DNA of 52,876 nucleotides from GCA-2746795 sp964643965 (lineage in GTDB: Bacteria > Chloroflexota > Anaerolineae > Promineifilales > Promineifilaceae): NCBI GenBank assembly GCA_964643965.1, contig CAZXVH010000021.1, positions 1-52,876 on the forward strand, in the 5' to 3' direction. The notes beneath the pieces are model-generated. The model was not told the DNA's origin and made no database searches. It saw only the letters and a list, made by a program, of their open reading frames with translations. Below, piece after piece: positions 28,617-36,400 of the stretch (the stretch's first letter is position 1; the number at the start of each line of letters is the position of its first letter). The translations under genes and the position numbers were made by a program.

Positions 28617-29027
28617 TTATGCACCCTCTCTGGAAACGATACGTTTCCAGGCATGAAGGGCAAAGAACACCACCGCTCCCACTTCAACAATACGTCCAGT
28701 CAATAAAACCAACCACCCGGCGCTGAAAGTTGTTCCAGCGACCACCAACCAGATACCCACATTCAGGAGGGCAAAGGCGATTTGAGCATAAATCTCATTG
28801 GGACGACGTGGCTTTTTCCAGTAGCGGGGCAAAATCCAAAAGGCCATGCCCATGGTTAGCTGCACCACCCAGCCAAATAATAAAAACTCGATATGGGCTG
28901 GCAGCCAACGCCATAACGCGGGATGAATTGGTATGCCTTTGTGGGCCAACAAGAGGGCGCCAACCGTAAAACCCAGTAGCAGATAAATAAAAGAAGCGCG
29001 GATGCTCCATTGGCTCAAACGAGGCAT
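28617..29027 (-). CDS. Small haem-type membrane protein, last gene of the operon
   Basis: 136 aa, four helices. The key helix reads HIEFLLFGWVVQLTMGMAFW followed by ILPR, the H-x(n)-G-x(n)-P pattern of one CcoN/NnrS-type helix. It begins MPRLSQW, almost the same as the next gene upstream (MPRLTRW), and the pair are tandem paralogues separated by one base. Both could bind a haem through the single His and the partner subunit (inference). Family name not certain; similar proteins are often labelled cytochrome c oxidase subunit I-like. Confidence 0.6.
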   Translation of the reverse strand: MPRLSQWSIRASFIYLLLGFTVGALLLAHKGIPIHPALWRWLPAHIEFLLFGWVVQLTMGMAFWILPRYWKKPRRPNEIYAQIAFALLNVGIWLVVAGTTFSAGWLVLLTGRIVEVGAVVFFALHAWKRIVSREGA

Positions 29028-29028
29028 A

Positions 29029-29460
29029 TTACTCTCCGCGATATCTGTCTTTTATCCGGGGCCAGGATAGTATCACGAAAACAACGGCCGCCAACCATTG
29101 CAGCAGCGCCGAAGCAGCCAGCAACCAACCAAACCAGGCTTCGGGGCGTATGCTGGTTACTGGTTCCCCGATCACTCGCAGCAGCAGACCCACGTTTAAT
29201 AAAATATAGGTGAGCCAACCCACACGCTCGTTGCCGCGTGGACGCGCTCGCGTGATGATGGGAAACATCCAATAAATGACGCCAAAAATCATTTGCGTCA
29301 CCCACCCCACCAAAAACAGGTGGAAGAAGATGGGGTTCATAAAGCGCACAAAAAGGGGCAGCGGCACGGTCGTGGGCAGCGCCAACACCATGCCCAACAG
29401 GAGAGAGGCAGCCAGGTAAACAAAAGCAGATTTAATGTACCAACGGGTTAATCTAGGCAT
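29029..29460 (-). CDS. Small haem-type membrane protein, tandem paralogue
   Basis: 143 aa, four helices, with a helix HLFLVGWVTQMIFGVIYWMF ending in Pro that matches its neighbour's helix. A short basic loop ITRARPRGNERVGW separates helices 2 and 3. It lies one base before the next gene (tight coupling) and 31 nt after the NnrS-like gene. Same comments on function as its paralogue: probably a membrane haem protein linked to NO or respiration. Confidence 0.6.
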   Translation of the reverse strand: MPRLTRWYIKSAFVYLAASLLLGMVLALPTTVPLPLFVRFMNPIFFHLFLVGWVTQMIFGVIYWMFPIITRARPRGNERVGWLTYILLNVGLLLRVIGEPVTSIRPEAWFGWLLAASALLQWLAAVVFVILSWPRIKDRYRGE

Positions 29461-29491
29461 GGATTTTTATTTTTTGTTGTTCACTCTTTCT

Positions 29492-30715
29492 TTACTTCTC
29501 AATATGCTGGGGAGACGCTGCCGGAGCTTGCCGAAGGCTGTTGGTTTTGACCGGCTCAGCCAACTCGACCATGCTTTCATGCTTCATTGATCTGTTACGT
29601 TCACTTTTTCTTCCACGCAAGACGGCAACGGCCGTTACCCCCAAAAATAATACCACTGCCACCTCATTTAACAAGCCACCCCAGCGGCGCAGCGACATCT
29701 GCAACAGCAGATCGCCCGCTACCCGCATCACTAATGAAACATGCAATAATAGCAGGTAACTGTAAAAAAATGGCGTATACGGCACTTGTACACCCAAGAC
29801 GGCCGGCACAATCACCGGCGCATGGCCGAAAATCATGGAGAAGACAAAGCCCAGAAAAATGGTGTGCAGCATGGCATCGTAAATGGGGCCAGCCACATAA
29901 TGACTGCCATAAGCCAACCACAACAAGCCGCTGACAATGAGCCACACGTAGCCTGGCAGCAAGCAGGCAGCAATAAATCGGGTCAATCCCTTTTGGTGGA
30001 TGGTGCGCCGGGCAATGTCATAGCGCAGCAGCCAGGCGCCGAGCGCCAGCAGCGCCAGGCCCACCAGCCGCAGTCCCACATCAAAGGTGAACAAGGAAAT
30101 TAGCAGCCCCGCTAAAAAAACCGCAATGACGATCAAAAAGGTGGTGCGCGTTGATTTTTTCAACATCAAGACCCGCGTCAACTCCAACCGTTCACCGGCA
30201 ATGGTGAGGACGAGAAAACCCGCCCACCAGGGCACAACCTGATATACAGGCCAGCCAGCCAGCCACAAGCCGTTGCCCACCAGCCACAGCAGCGCCCCAA
30301 TGCCCAGCACGGCATGATCGTAGGTGGGCTGCAAGCGGTAAATAACCACAAAGATGAGGACCAGGCCCAATGCGCCCAGAGTACTCAGGCCACGCGGCAC
30401 GGCCGGAGGCAGGGCGAAAAACAAGGCCACCGCCGCCAATCCGGCCAACAACGGCGCCAGGTAGTAGATGCGGCGACCGCCTTGATTCTGGCTCAAAGCC
30501 ACTGCCCGCTCCAGGCTAATCAATGTACCCAAAAAGCCAGACACCATGAGGGGGCCGTGTTGGGCGGGCAGCCGCAGCAGCACGGGCGGCAGCTGCCAAC
30601 CCATACGCACTAATCCCGCCCAGAGGCCAGCCAATAGCGCCAGCGCCGCCAGGATCATCAACGGCGCCCGTTGGCGATAACGTGTTCGTGTTTGTGGAGG
30701 GACAGGCCGCGTCAT
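29492..30715 (-). CDS. NnrS-like 12-helix membrane protein
   Basis: 407 aa, about 12 helices. Typical stretches are PAQHGPLMVSGFLGTLISLE near residue 50 and DAMLHTIFLGFVFSMIFGHAP near residue 285, each with a conserved His. NnrS proteins are haem- and copper-containing membrane proteins induced by NO that relieve NO stress. The acidic/basic C-terminal tail (last 45 residues) is cytoplasmic and variable. Its start overlaps the DUF488 stop by 4 nt (30712-30715), so it belongs to the long operon beginning at 34842. Confidence 0.72.
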   Translation of the reverse strand: MTRPVPPQTRTRYRQRAPLMILAALALLAGLWAGLVRMGWQLPPVLLRLPAQHGPLMVSGFLGTLISLERAVALSQNQGGRRIYYLAPLLAGLAAVALFFALPPAVPRGLSTLGALGLVLIFVVIYRLQPTYDHAVLGIGALLWLVGNGLWLAGWPVYQVVPWWAGFLVLTIAGERLELTRVLMLKKSTRTTFLIVIAVFLAGLLISLFTFDVGLRLVGLALLALGAWLLRYDIARRTIHQKGLTRFIAACLLPGYVWLIVSGLLWLAYGSHYVAGPIYDAMLHTIFLGFVFSMIFGHAPVIVPAVLGVQVPYTPFFYSYLLLLHVSLVMRVAGDLLLQMSLRRWGGLLNEVAVVLFLGVTAVAVLRGRKSERNRSMKHESMVELAEPVKTNSLRQAPAASPQHIEK

Positions 30716-31065
30716 AAGGGGTGTTTCTCTTCGAGATATGCTTTGAGAGCCACGGCATTATTATGTTCTGTGTCGTGGGCGGCGTAAATGAGGGTGATGT
30801 CACCGTTGGCAACGGCCGTTACCAACGGCTGCCAACTCTCCGGCTTCGCCTCCAGTTCCTTCCGGTACCGTTTTTGGAAGTCTGTCCATTTCTCCGGGTC
30901 GTGGCCGAACCAGTGACGCAGATCATCACTGGGCGCCACTTCTTTGTACCATTCGTCCAGCGCCAGGTCTTCCTTTTTTACGCCTCGCGGCCAGAGACGA
31001 TCCACCAAAAAGCGACGGCCGTCTCCCTTTTCTGGTTTATCATATGCACGTTTCAAATGAATCAT
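30712..31065 (-). CDS. DUF488-family protein (short type)
   Basis: 117 aa from the ATG at 31065 (MIHLKRAYDKP). The open frame continues upstream without family features. Motifs: GRRFLVDRLWPRGVKKEDL, HWFGHDPEKW, FQKRYRKEL and ITLIYAAHDTEHNNA, all typical of the short DUF488 family (YeaO-like). Function in the family is unsettled, but it is often placed beside haem, NO or oxidative-stress genes. Overlaps the NnrS-like gene. Confidence 0.88.
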   Translation of the reverse strand: MIHLKRAYDKPEKGDGRRFLVDRLWPRGVKKEDLALDEWYKEVAPSDDLRHWFGHDPEKWTDFQKRYRKELEAKPESWQPLVTAVANGDITLIYAAHDTEHNNAVALKAYLEEKHPL

Positions 31066-31144
31066 GGGGTTCCTGCTGTTACTGAGATTAAAGAAGAGGA
31101 GATTGATCGTGGTTCCAATCTCCTCTTCTAATCCCAATTTTTTC

Positions 31145-31390
31145 TTAGCGGCGGCCGATACGTACCCGCCACGCTTGGGGACCTTTCTCCAGATAATCCC
31201 AGGTAAACTGATCGGTGAGTTCGGCCTGGAATTGGTAGTAAAGCGGTTTGGGGTCGTGGTCGTTGACCAGGATAAAGCCTTCGCCTGTTTCCAGCGCGGC
31301 AAATTTATCAAAGATCAGCGGATGCCGGTTCATGGGGACAATGGGGCGAATGTCTAATACATTTTCGTTGCTTACGGTTTCGTTGCTCAT
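31145..31390 (-). CDS. DUF2249-family protein
   Basis: 81 aa. Family hallmarks are seen: LDIRP, NRHPLIFDKF, GEGFILVNDHDPKPLYYQF, and WDYLEKGPQAWRVRIGR at the C-terminus. DUF2249 proteins are TusA-like in fold and are frequently found with hemerythrin, NnrS, Nor and Ric in NO/denitrification clusters, which matches this setting. A GAGAAAA-type ribosome site precedes the ATG. Confidence 0.9.
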   Translation of the reverse strand: MSNETVSNENVLDIRPIVPMNRHPLIFDKFAALETGEGFILVNDHDPKPLYYQFQAELTDQFTWDYLEKGPQAWRVRIGRR

Positions 31391-31422
31391 GTTTATTTTT
31401 CTCCAAGTTTATGAAAAGGTTG

Positions 31423-31776
31423 TTATAGGGTTAATAAAGCAGTTTGTAAATCAGCAGGCGTCGCGAAAACGGCCGTTGCTGATTTGGGATCATGTTCTAA
31501 AAGTAACTGTATCAGTTTTTTAGTCTGGCTTAAAACGGCCGTGTCCTTGTGCGCGTCAGCCTGTTTTAGCTGTGACTTTAGCACATTTTGACGCTCTACA
31601 GAAGCTGGGCCGATTGCCAATATATCATTATGTACGGCCGGATACTTTTCGGCCAATAGCTGTTTCAACGCCAGATAAGCCTGACCTTCCGGGCGCTTGA
31701 GATAATGTGCGTTGGGTCGAAAATAGGCGGCGGCGGCGGCGGCCATCGCCAACGTAATCGCCTCTATCCGGTTCAT
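31423..31776 (-). CDS. Small helical hypothetical protein
   Basis: 117 aa. An N-terminal Ala-rich helix (AITLAMAAAAAAYF), then YLALKQLLAEKYP and further amphipathic helices. The YxALKxLLxxKY segment recalls small helical proteins common in Chloroflexota and Cyanobacteria of unknown use. Its start overlaps the stop of the TusA-like gene by 4 nt (31773-31776). Two ACGGCCGT motifs fall inside it (one complete, near 31480), one giving the peptide TAV. Confidence 0.55.
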   Translation of the reverse strand: MNRIEAITLAMAAAAAAYFRPNAHYLKRPEGQAYLALKQLLAEKYPAVHNDILAIGPASVERQNVLKSQLKQADAHKDTAVLSQTKKLIQLLLEHDPKSATAVFATPADLQTALLTL

Positions 31777-32039
31777 TGTTCTACCTCCTTGCGAATTAAA
31801 TAATGGAATTCACGATGCCAAAACGGGCCACTTTTCTCCGTGTTAAGGATCGTGTGTCCGGCGCGGTCGGCCCACTCCCGCAGTTCACGCTGTGAAGCGG
31901 GGTCTGTACTCAAGATGCGCAGCGTTTCCCCCGGCGCCAGCGTATCCATCATTTCCAATAATCTAACAAAGCCAGCCGCACAGTCGCTGCCCCGGTTATC
32001 TAACGTTTGCGTGGCTGGGGAGAGGGTAGTTGTTGTCAT
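31773..32039 (-). CDS. TusA-like protein lacking the Cys-Pro motif
   Basis: 88 aa from the ATG at 32039 (AAGGAG eight nt upstream; a GTG at 32048 lies too close to that site). TusA fold pattern: LDNRGSDCAAGFVRLLEMM, GETLRILSTDPASQRELREW, RAGHTIL. The catalytic CP of TusA sulfur carriers is CA here, with the Cys kept. It may carry sulfur or bind a ligand in Fe-S or molybdenum-cofactor supply. First gene of the distal half of the operon, after a 114-nt repeat-containing spacer. Confidence 0.78.
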   Translation of the reverse strand: MTTTTLSPATQTLDNRGSDCAAGFVRLLEMMDTLAPGETLRILSTDPASQRELREWADRAGHTILNTEKSGPFWHREFHYLIRKEVEQ

Positions 32040-32060
32040 AGCTATCACTCCTTCGGAAAG

Positions 32061-32157
32061 GTAGCGCCGACATCTTGTCGACGCTACCTCTTCATTTATC
32101 GTGGTGCGCCCTGCTTATGAGGGACTCCTCGTAAATCGGATTGCTAATCCGACCTAC
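32061..32157. repeat. Composite dispersed repeat: two hairpins
   Basis: Hairpin 1 is GTAGCGCCGACA/TGTCGACGCTAC (32061-32087, one mismatch pair). Hairpin 2 is ATCGGATT-GCT-AATCCGA (about 32135-32153). The linker resembles the stretch at 815-842 after the narG-narH double palindrome (GCTCATGGGGAACTC against GCTTATGAGGGACTC), so both seem to be one composite repeat family. Confidence 0.6.
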
Positions 32158-32162
32158 GCTTT

Positions 32163-33122
32163 TCATTCCTTGCCGTACAAATCGTCGAGCTTACACATGC
32201 CGGAGATGGGCGAACAGGCTCGCCACATGGGGCAGGTGAGGAAAACGACGATGAGGACGCCGATTAATAATAGTTTGGTCAAGATCAGCCAACCAATGGG
32301 TGAGGCAGTCAGGGCGTAGATGTTAAACCCCACGTAGCGGTAAGCTTGAATCAAGCCTGTGATGATCAGCGTGGGCAAAATGATGCGCACGGCGATGCGG
32401 AACCGTTCTAACTGTTGGCTGGCGGCCACGACCACAGGCAGAGAGATGGTGCTTCGCGCTGCTGGCACGGTGATGAAAATGTTCCATACTGCGCCCCCAA
32501 ACCACAACCCAAAAGCGGCCAAATGCAGCCAGCGCACCAACAGCGGCCCTGTTTGCCCACCTTGTGTCAGGGTCACGTCAAAACCAGCCTGCACCAGGGC
32601 ATCTAACAGCAGCAGCAGTAGTATCACACGAGCCAGGCGACGGGCGGCAAAGGGATTTTCCGGTTGCTGACCGTAGGCGTCTACACTGACTGTCAGGGCA
32701 ATCAAGGCCAGGAGAAACATTTCCATGGTTAACAGCCCACCCACGCCCCAACTGGCGAAGCGGAATAGATCATAAACGGCCGTTACCACAAACAACGGCA
32801 ATGCTATCTGAGCCACTCGCCGAAAACGCGCATAAGAAGCGGCCGTAAACGCCTCAAAGTAAGGCTGCTGCGCCTGCTTTTCAGCCGGGCGAGCAAAAAA
32901 CCCCTTCCACATGTAGCCACCAGCCAGCGCTGCAAAGCTCACCAGATGCAGCCAACGCGCCCCCACCTGGAGCCATGTGCCCGCGCCATGGGTACTCATC
33001 GTCAGCCAGGTGCCCACAAAAGAAGCAATGGTAATCACCGTCAACGCCACCTTCGGCAGCATGTATTTATCCAACAGCTGCGTGGAAGCGGTTACGGGAA
33101 CAGATGATTGAAAAGAACTCAT
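32163..33122 (-). CDS. CopD-like membrane protein with Cys-rich tail
   Basis: 319 aa, eight helices. Two HLxxF-type segments, RWLHLVSFAALAGGYMW and RWLHLAAFGLWFGGAVW, are the conserved parts of the CopD copper-resistance family. The C-terminus ends with a short cytoplasmic tail CPMWRACSPISGMC holding three Cys, which may bind metal. Copper uptake or haem binding has been suggested for the family. Its start overlaps the Mrp stop by 4 nt (33119-33122). Supplying copper for NirK would suit the context (inference). Confidence 0.8.
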   Translation of the reverse strand: MSSFQSSVPVTASTQLLDKYMLPKVALTVITIASFVGTWLTMSTHGAGTWLQVGARWLHLVSFAALAGGYMWKGFFARPAEKQAQQPYFEAFTAASYARFRRVAQIALPLFVVTAVYDLFRFASWGVGGLLTMEMFLLALIALTVSVDAYGQQPENPFAARRLARVILLLLLLDALVQAGFDVTLTQGGQTGPLLVRWLHLAAFGLWFGGAVWNIFITVPAARSTISLPVVVAASQQLERFRIAVRIILPTLIITGLIQAYRYVGFNIYALTASPIGWLILTKLLLIGVLIVVFLTCPMWRACSPISGMCKLDDLYGKE

Positions 33123-34183
33123 GAAACAACCTCCGGTACGGCCTGAAGAATGCCTAGACGTTCACGAACCGCCTCGGCCAGACCTTGAAAAGCGCGGCGT
33201 GATCCTGACTGCGGATCCAGCACCGCCGGTAAGCCGCTGTCGCTGTCTTCACGGATGAGCGGCTCTAACGGTATTTCGGCTAACAACGGCAGGTTCAATT
33301 CCGTCGCCAATTTGACCGCGCCGCCATGACCAAAAATGTGATGCGCCGACCCACAATCTGGACAGTGGAAAAAACTCATATTTTCCACCAGGCCCAACAC
33401 GGGCACACCCACCTTTTGGAACATAGCGATTCCCTTACGGGCATCATCCAAAGCCACCAATTGCGGCGTAGAAACAATAAGGGCGCCATCCACGGGGATG
33501 CGCTGCGTCAGTGAAAGCTGGGCATCCCCTGTGCCTGGCGGCAAATCTACTACCAATACATCCAACTCTCCCCAGGCCACATCAAACAAAAACTGCTGAA
33601 TGGCTTTGTCGATCATCGGGCCACGCCAAATAGCTGGTGAGTTGTCTCCGGCGAAGGCCAACGACATCACTTTAATGTCATACGCTTCGGCTGGCAGAAT
33701 TTTGCCATTTTGAGCCGGGGGCAGCTGCTTTAAGCCCACCATACGCGGCACATTGGGACCATGAATATCCGCATCCAATAAACCAACGCGCAAGCCAGAC
33801 TTTGCCAGGGCAGCGGCCAGATTAACGGCGACGGTGCTTTTGCCCACGCCCCCTTTGCCTGAAGCCACGGCTACCACGCGCTGGATGCCAGGGATCGCTT
33901 TTGGTGTGGGCGCGCCCGTGCGTACCTTCTTCGAGGGGGTTGGCTTGCCAATTTGCAGCAGCACATCGTCTACGCCGGGCAGCGCCAGGGCGGCGTGGAC
34001 GGTATCCCGGGCGATTTGTTGCTGCACGTCTTCCGGCAGATCGGCCGTTACCAGACCGATGCGAGCGGTTGTGCCTTCCATCAGAACGCCATGCACCAGC
34101 CCAAATGATACGATGTCACGGGAAAAACCAGGATAGTTTACGGTGCGTAAGGCGCGGAAAACAGCATCTTTTGTAGTATCCAT
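33119..34183 (-). CDS. mrp: Mrp/ApbC/NBP35-family Fe-S carrier ATPase
   Basis: 354 aa. N-terminal MIP18/DUF59 domain (about 5-80) then a deviant-Walker P-loop ATPase: SGKGGVGKSTVAVNL, switch LLDADIHGPNVPRM, VVDLPPGTGDA. The C-terminal FHCPDCG holds the C-x2-C that bridges the Fe-S cluster in the dimer. Transfers [4Fe-4S] clusters to apo-enzymes; nitrate reductase and ferredoxins nearby are candidate clients. Sits 117 nt after the MIP18 gene, with hairpins in the spacer, and overlaps the CopD-like gene. Confidence 0.94.
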   Translation of the reverse strand: MDTTKDAVFRALRTVNYPGFSRDIVSFGLVHGVLMEGTTARIGLVTADLPEDVQQQIARDTVHAALALPGVDDVLLQIGKPTPSKKVRTGAPTPKAIPGIQRVVAVASGKGGVGKSTVAVNLAAALAKSGLRVGLLDADIHGPNVPRMVGLKQLPPAQNGKILPAEAYDIKVMSLAFAGDNSPAIWRGPMIDKAIQQFLFDVAWGELDVLVVDLPPGTGDAQLSLTQRIPVDGALIVSTPQLVALDDARKGIAMFQKVGVPVLGLVENMSFFHCPDCGSAHHIFGHGGAVKLATELNLPLLAEIPLEPLIREDSDSGLPAVLDPQSGSRRAFQGLAEAVRERLGILQAVPEVVS

Positions 34184-34227
34184 ATGATTCTCTCTGGATT
34201 CAGTAGTTCATCATCTTAAAAACAATG

Positions 34228-34290
34228 ATCGGCGGAACCCGCCGATTAAACTCAAAAATTCTGTGTCATCTGCGTTCATCCGCGGATGAA
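34228..34290. repeat. Hairpin and 16-bp palindrome upstream of mrp
   Basis: ATCGGCGG (34228-34235) pairs with CCGCCGAT (34239-34246) around 3 nt. TTCATCCGCGGATGAA (34275-34290) is a perfect palindrome. Both lie in the MIP18-mrp spacer. Confidence 0.6.
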
Positions 34291-34300
34291 AAGGAGGGTA

Positions 34301-34627
34301 TCAGTCAATGCCCAGCGCTTCACGGCCGTCAGGCGAAATCATCATGGGATTCCAGGGCGGTTCCCAGACCAGTTCTACGTATACGCCTCTTAAGTCGGGG
34401 ATGGATTGCCATAATACGCGCTCAATCTCCTGGGCAAAGCTGGCGTGTAGAGGGCAGCCGGGGGTGGTGAGGGTCATGGTAATATCGATACGGCCGTCTT
34501 CCTCAACGTCGATGCTATAAATGAGACCCAGGTCAACGATATTGATACCCAGTTCCGGGTCAATGACTTCTTTGATCGCGGCGTAGATCATTTCTTCACT
34601 GATAAAGGTGTGCAGCAGCGTGGTCAT
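34301..34627 (-). CDS. MIP18/DUF59 (SufT/PaaD-like) Fe-S assembly protein
   Basis: 108 aa. DUF59 core: IKEVIDPELGINIVDLGLIY, then TLTTPGCPLHASF with the reactive Cys, and VELVWEPPWNPMMIS near the end. Members help to mature Fe-S proteins (SufT) or supply oxygenases (PaaD). Its start overlaps the ferredoxin stop by 4 nt (34624-34627), and it precedes mrp, which has the same domain fused to its ATPase. Confidence 0.9.
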   Translation of the reverse strand: MTTLLHTFISEEMIYAAIKEVIDPELGINIVDLGLIYSIDVEEDGRIDITMTLTTPGCPLHASFAQEIERVLWQSIPDLRGVYVELVWEPPWNPMMISPDGREALGID

Positions 34628-34842
34628 ACATCAGACTCCATCACAATTTGGTAAGGCAAGGCAATTGCTTCAACGGGGCAAATGGACTCGCACTCCCCAC
34701 AGTAGTTGCAGGCGTCCGGTTCCGCGAGAACGGCCGTTCCGCCCACCAGCGCCAGAGCATCCGTAGGACAGATAACAATGCAGTCGCCACAACCGGTACA
34801 CAGGTCTAAATCAATTTGGGGCATCCAGATTTCTGCAATCAT
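34624..34842 (-). CDS. Small 2[4Fe-4S] ferredoxin
   Basis: 72 aa, two classical clusters: CTGCGDCIVICP and CNYCGECESICP. Start at 34842; an in-frame ATG 18 nt further in (MPQIDLD) is possible since neither has a strong ribosome site. A low-potential electron donor, here first gene of the Fe-S/NO operon under the Fnr-type promoter at 34887-34928. Confidence 0.92.
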   Translation of the reverse strand: MIAEIWMPQIDLDLCTGCGDCIVICPTDALALVGGTAVLAEPDACNYCGECESICPVEAIALPYQIVMESDV

Positions 34843-34886
34843 GCTTTTTTCCCGTTTAGTTGCACTTGTTTTGCTTTCATAGCGTC

Positions 34887-34928
34887 ATCATAGGTGAAGG
34901 GGCGTCGGCTGACCTTGATCTAGATCAA
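34887..34928 (-). promoter_or_regulatory. Fnr/Dnr-type promoter of the ferredoxin-Mrp-NnrS operon
   Basis: Perfect TTGATCTAGATCAA (34915-34928), 22 nt, -10 TATGAT (34892-34887). Predicted start near 34880 and box centre at -41.5. Confidence 0.85.
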
Positions 34929-35070
34929 GTTGGCTAAAAATGGGCAGTTAAATTTTTAATGCAGGCAAATTATTTTAGCCAAGCACAGTCGTTCATCCTG
35001 TGTATAATGGGGGGTTCCTACATCATGTGAGGCCGAACGTCTCCCACACGCTTGGCAAAGGAGTTTCACG

Positions 35071-35634
35071 ATGCATCCTGCACCGCAATGGGCATTTGAG
35101 CTGCAACAATTTGATTACTGGGCATTTGTTTTGCGACTGGCTTTAGCCGCCGCTTTAGGCGGCGTTGTGGGCTTTGAACGGGAACTAGGTGGGCATCCTG
35201 CCGGTCTCCGTACCAATATTTTGATTGCCACCAGCTCCTGTCTTTTTACCCTTTTATCCATCCATGCCTTTCCCTTGAATGGTACGGCTCAAGATACAGC
35301 CCGTGTCGCCGCCCAAATCGTCACTGGGGTGGGCTTTCTTGGCGCCGGTACGGTTATTCATACCAAAGGCTCTGTGTATGGCTTGACCACGGCGGCTACG
35401 ATTTGGATGGTAGCGGCCGTGGGCATGGCCGTGGCCACAGACATGTATCTGATTGGCATCATTACTACTATTATGACTACCGGTATTCTGGCGTTGCTGG
35501 CGCCACTAAGCTATTGGCTGGCAGCTAAAGCGGAAGTTCGACAGAAACAACAGCGCACAAAAGGCGCGGAAATCCGGCGGAAACAACGGCAAAAAAGAAG
35601 CGAGGAGAAAAAGGATAAGCCAGACCCTTCTTGA
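35071..35634 (+). CDS. MgtC/SapB-family membrane protein
   Basis: 187 aa. Four to five helices with the MgtC pattern LGGVVGFERELGGHPAGLRT, then TGVGFLGAGTVI and GLTTAATIWMVAAVGMA. The last 45 residues are highly charged (many Lys/Arg), unlike MgtC itself. Family members act in Mg2+ adaptation and ATP-synthase control. GGAG precedes the ATG; a TATAAT (35003-35008) lies upstream. Its stop codon is inside the Fnr-type box of the flavodoxin gene. Confidence 0.85.
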   Translation: MHPAPQWAFELQQFDYWAFVLRLALAAALGGVVGFERELGGHPAGLRTNILIATSSCLFTLLSIHAFPLNGTAQDTARVAAQIVTGVGFLGAGTVIHTKGSVYGLTTAATIWMVAAVGMAVATDMYLIGIITTIMTTGILALLAPLSYWLAAKAEVRQKQQRTKGAEIRRKQRQKRSEEKKDKPDPS

Positions 35635-35672
35635 TCTAAATCATGTACGGGCAGCTGATTTGAGAGTAAAGT
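35631..35672 (+). promoter_or_regulatory. Fnr/Dnr-type promoter of the flavodoxin gene
   Basis: TTGATCTAAATCAT (35631-35644, one mismatch), 22 nt, -10 TAAAGT (35667-35672). Spacing equals the other four boxes. The first bases overlap the mgtC stop. Confidence 0.65.
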
Positions 35673-35684
35673 GATAGTAGGAGA

Positions 35685-35710
35685 CGGCCGTTTTGATAAA
35701 CGGCCGTTAT
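35685..35710 (+). repeat. Leader hairpin made of two ACGGCCGTT copies
   Basis: GACGGCCGTT and AACGGCCGTT about 6 nt apart can fold into a stem. On a transcript starting near 35679 this lies at the very 5' end of the flavodoxin leader, where it may stabilise the mRNA. Confidence 0.6.
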
Positions 35711-35763
35711 CAATAGAACATAGCGTTAGCCAACTCGTTTGGCTACATTTTGGAGAAAATATC

Positions 35764-36309
35764 ATGACTCCCATTGGCTTATTTTACGGAAGCAACACCG
35801 ATTACACTCGCATTGTCGTGGGCCAGATGGTAGAAGAATTTGAGGCAGTGGCCCCTAATCTGCTCACCGTCTACGACATCGCTGAAACACCCCTGGAAAA
35901 AATGCTGGCCTATGATAACTTGATCATTGGCTGCCCCACCTGGAACATAGGGCAACTGCAAGATGATTGGGACAATCATTTTCTGGAATTAGATGATCTT
36001 GACTTGACAGGTAAAAAAATCGCCATTTTTGGTTTAGGCGATCAATTTGGTTATCCCGAGACTTACTGTGACGCGCTGGGTATCCTGGGCCGAAAGTTTA
36101 TGGCGCAAGGGGCGGAGTTGGTGGGTTATACATCGACTGAGGGATATGAATTCAGTTATTCAGCCGGTGTGGAGAATGGCATGTTTATGGGGTTGGCCCT
36201 CGATGATGATAATCAAGTCGAGATGACGCCAGAACGACTTGTAGATTGGGTTTGGCAGCTTGTGGATGAATTTGATCTGGTTCGCTTTTTGGAACCGGTC
36301 TTGGCTTAA
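35764..36309 (+). CDS. fldA: Long-chain flavodoxin
   Basis: 181 aa from the ATG at 35764 (GGAG upstream). FMN phosphate loop GLFYGSNTDYTR, the 60s-loop region IGCPTWNIGQLQDDW and 90s loop FGLGDQFGYPETYCDA are clear. The roughly 20-residue insertion of long-chain flavodoxins is present (TSTEGYEFSYSA). It replaces ferredoxin as electron carrier when iron is short or clusters are damaged, a sensible partner of the NO and Fe-S repair genes. Served by the Fnr-type promoter at 35631-35672. Confidence 0.93.
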   Translation: MTPIGLFYGSNTDYTRIVVGQMVEEFEAVAPNLLTVYDIAETPLEKMLAYDNLIIGCPTWNIGQLQDDWDNHFLELDDLDLTGKKIAIFGLGDQFGYPETYCDALGILGRKFMAQGAELVGYTSTEGYEFSYSAGVENGMFMGLALDDDNQVEMTPERLVDWVWQLVDEFDLVRFLEPVLA

Positions 36310-36315
36310 AAGGGT

Positions 36316-36386
36316 GACTACAAGGATTCAGAAAGATAGGGATTTGTCGGTCTAAAACCTGCTTTTATTTCCAAATCCTTGTAGTC
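36316..36386. repeat. 13-bp inverted repeat after the flavodoxin gene
   Basis: GACTACAAGGATT (36316-36328) pairs with AATCCTTGTAGTC (36374-36386), loop 45 nt. It lies between convergent genes and may end both transcripts. Confidence 0.6.
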
Positions 36387-36400
36387 TTAACAACCTGTCT

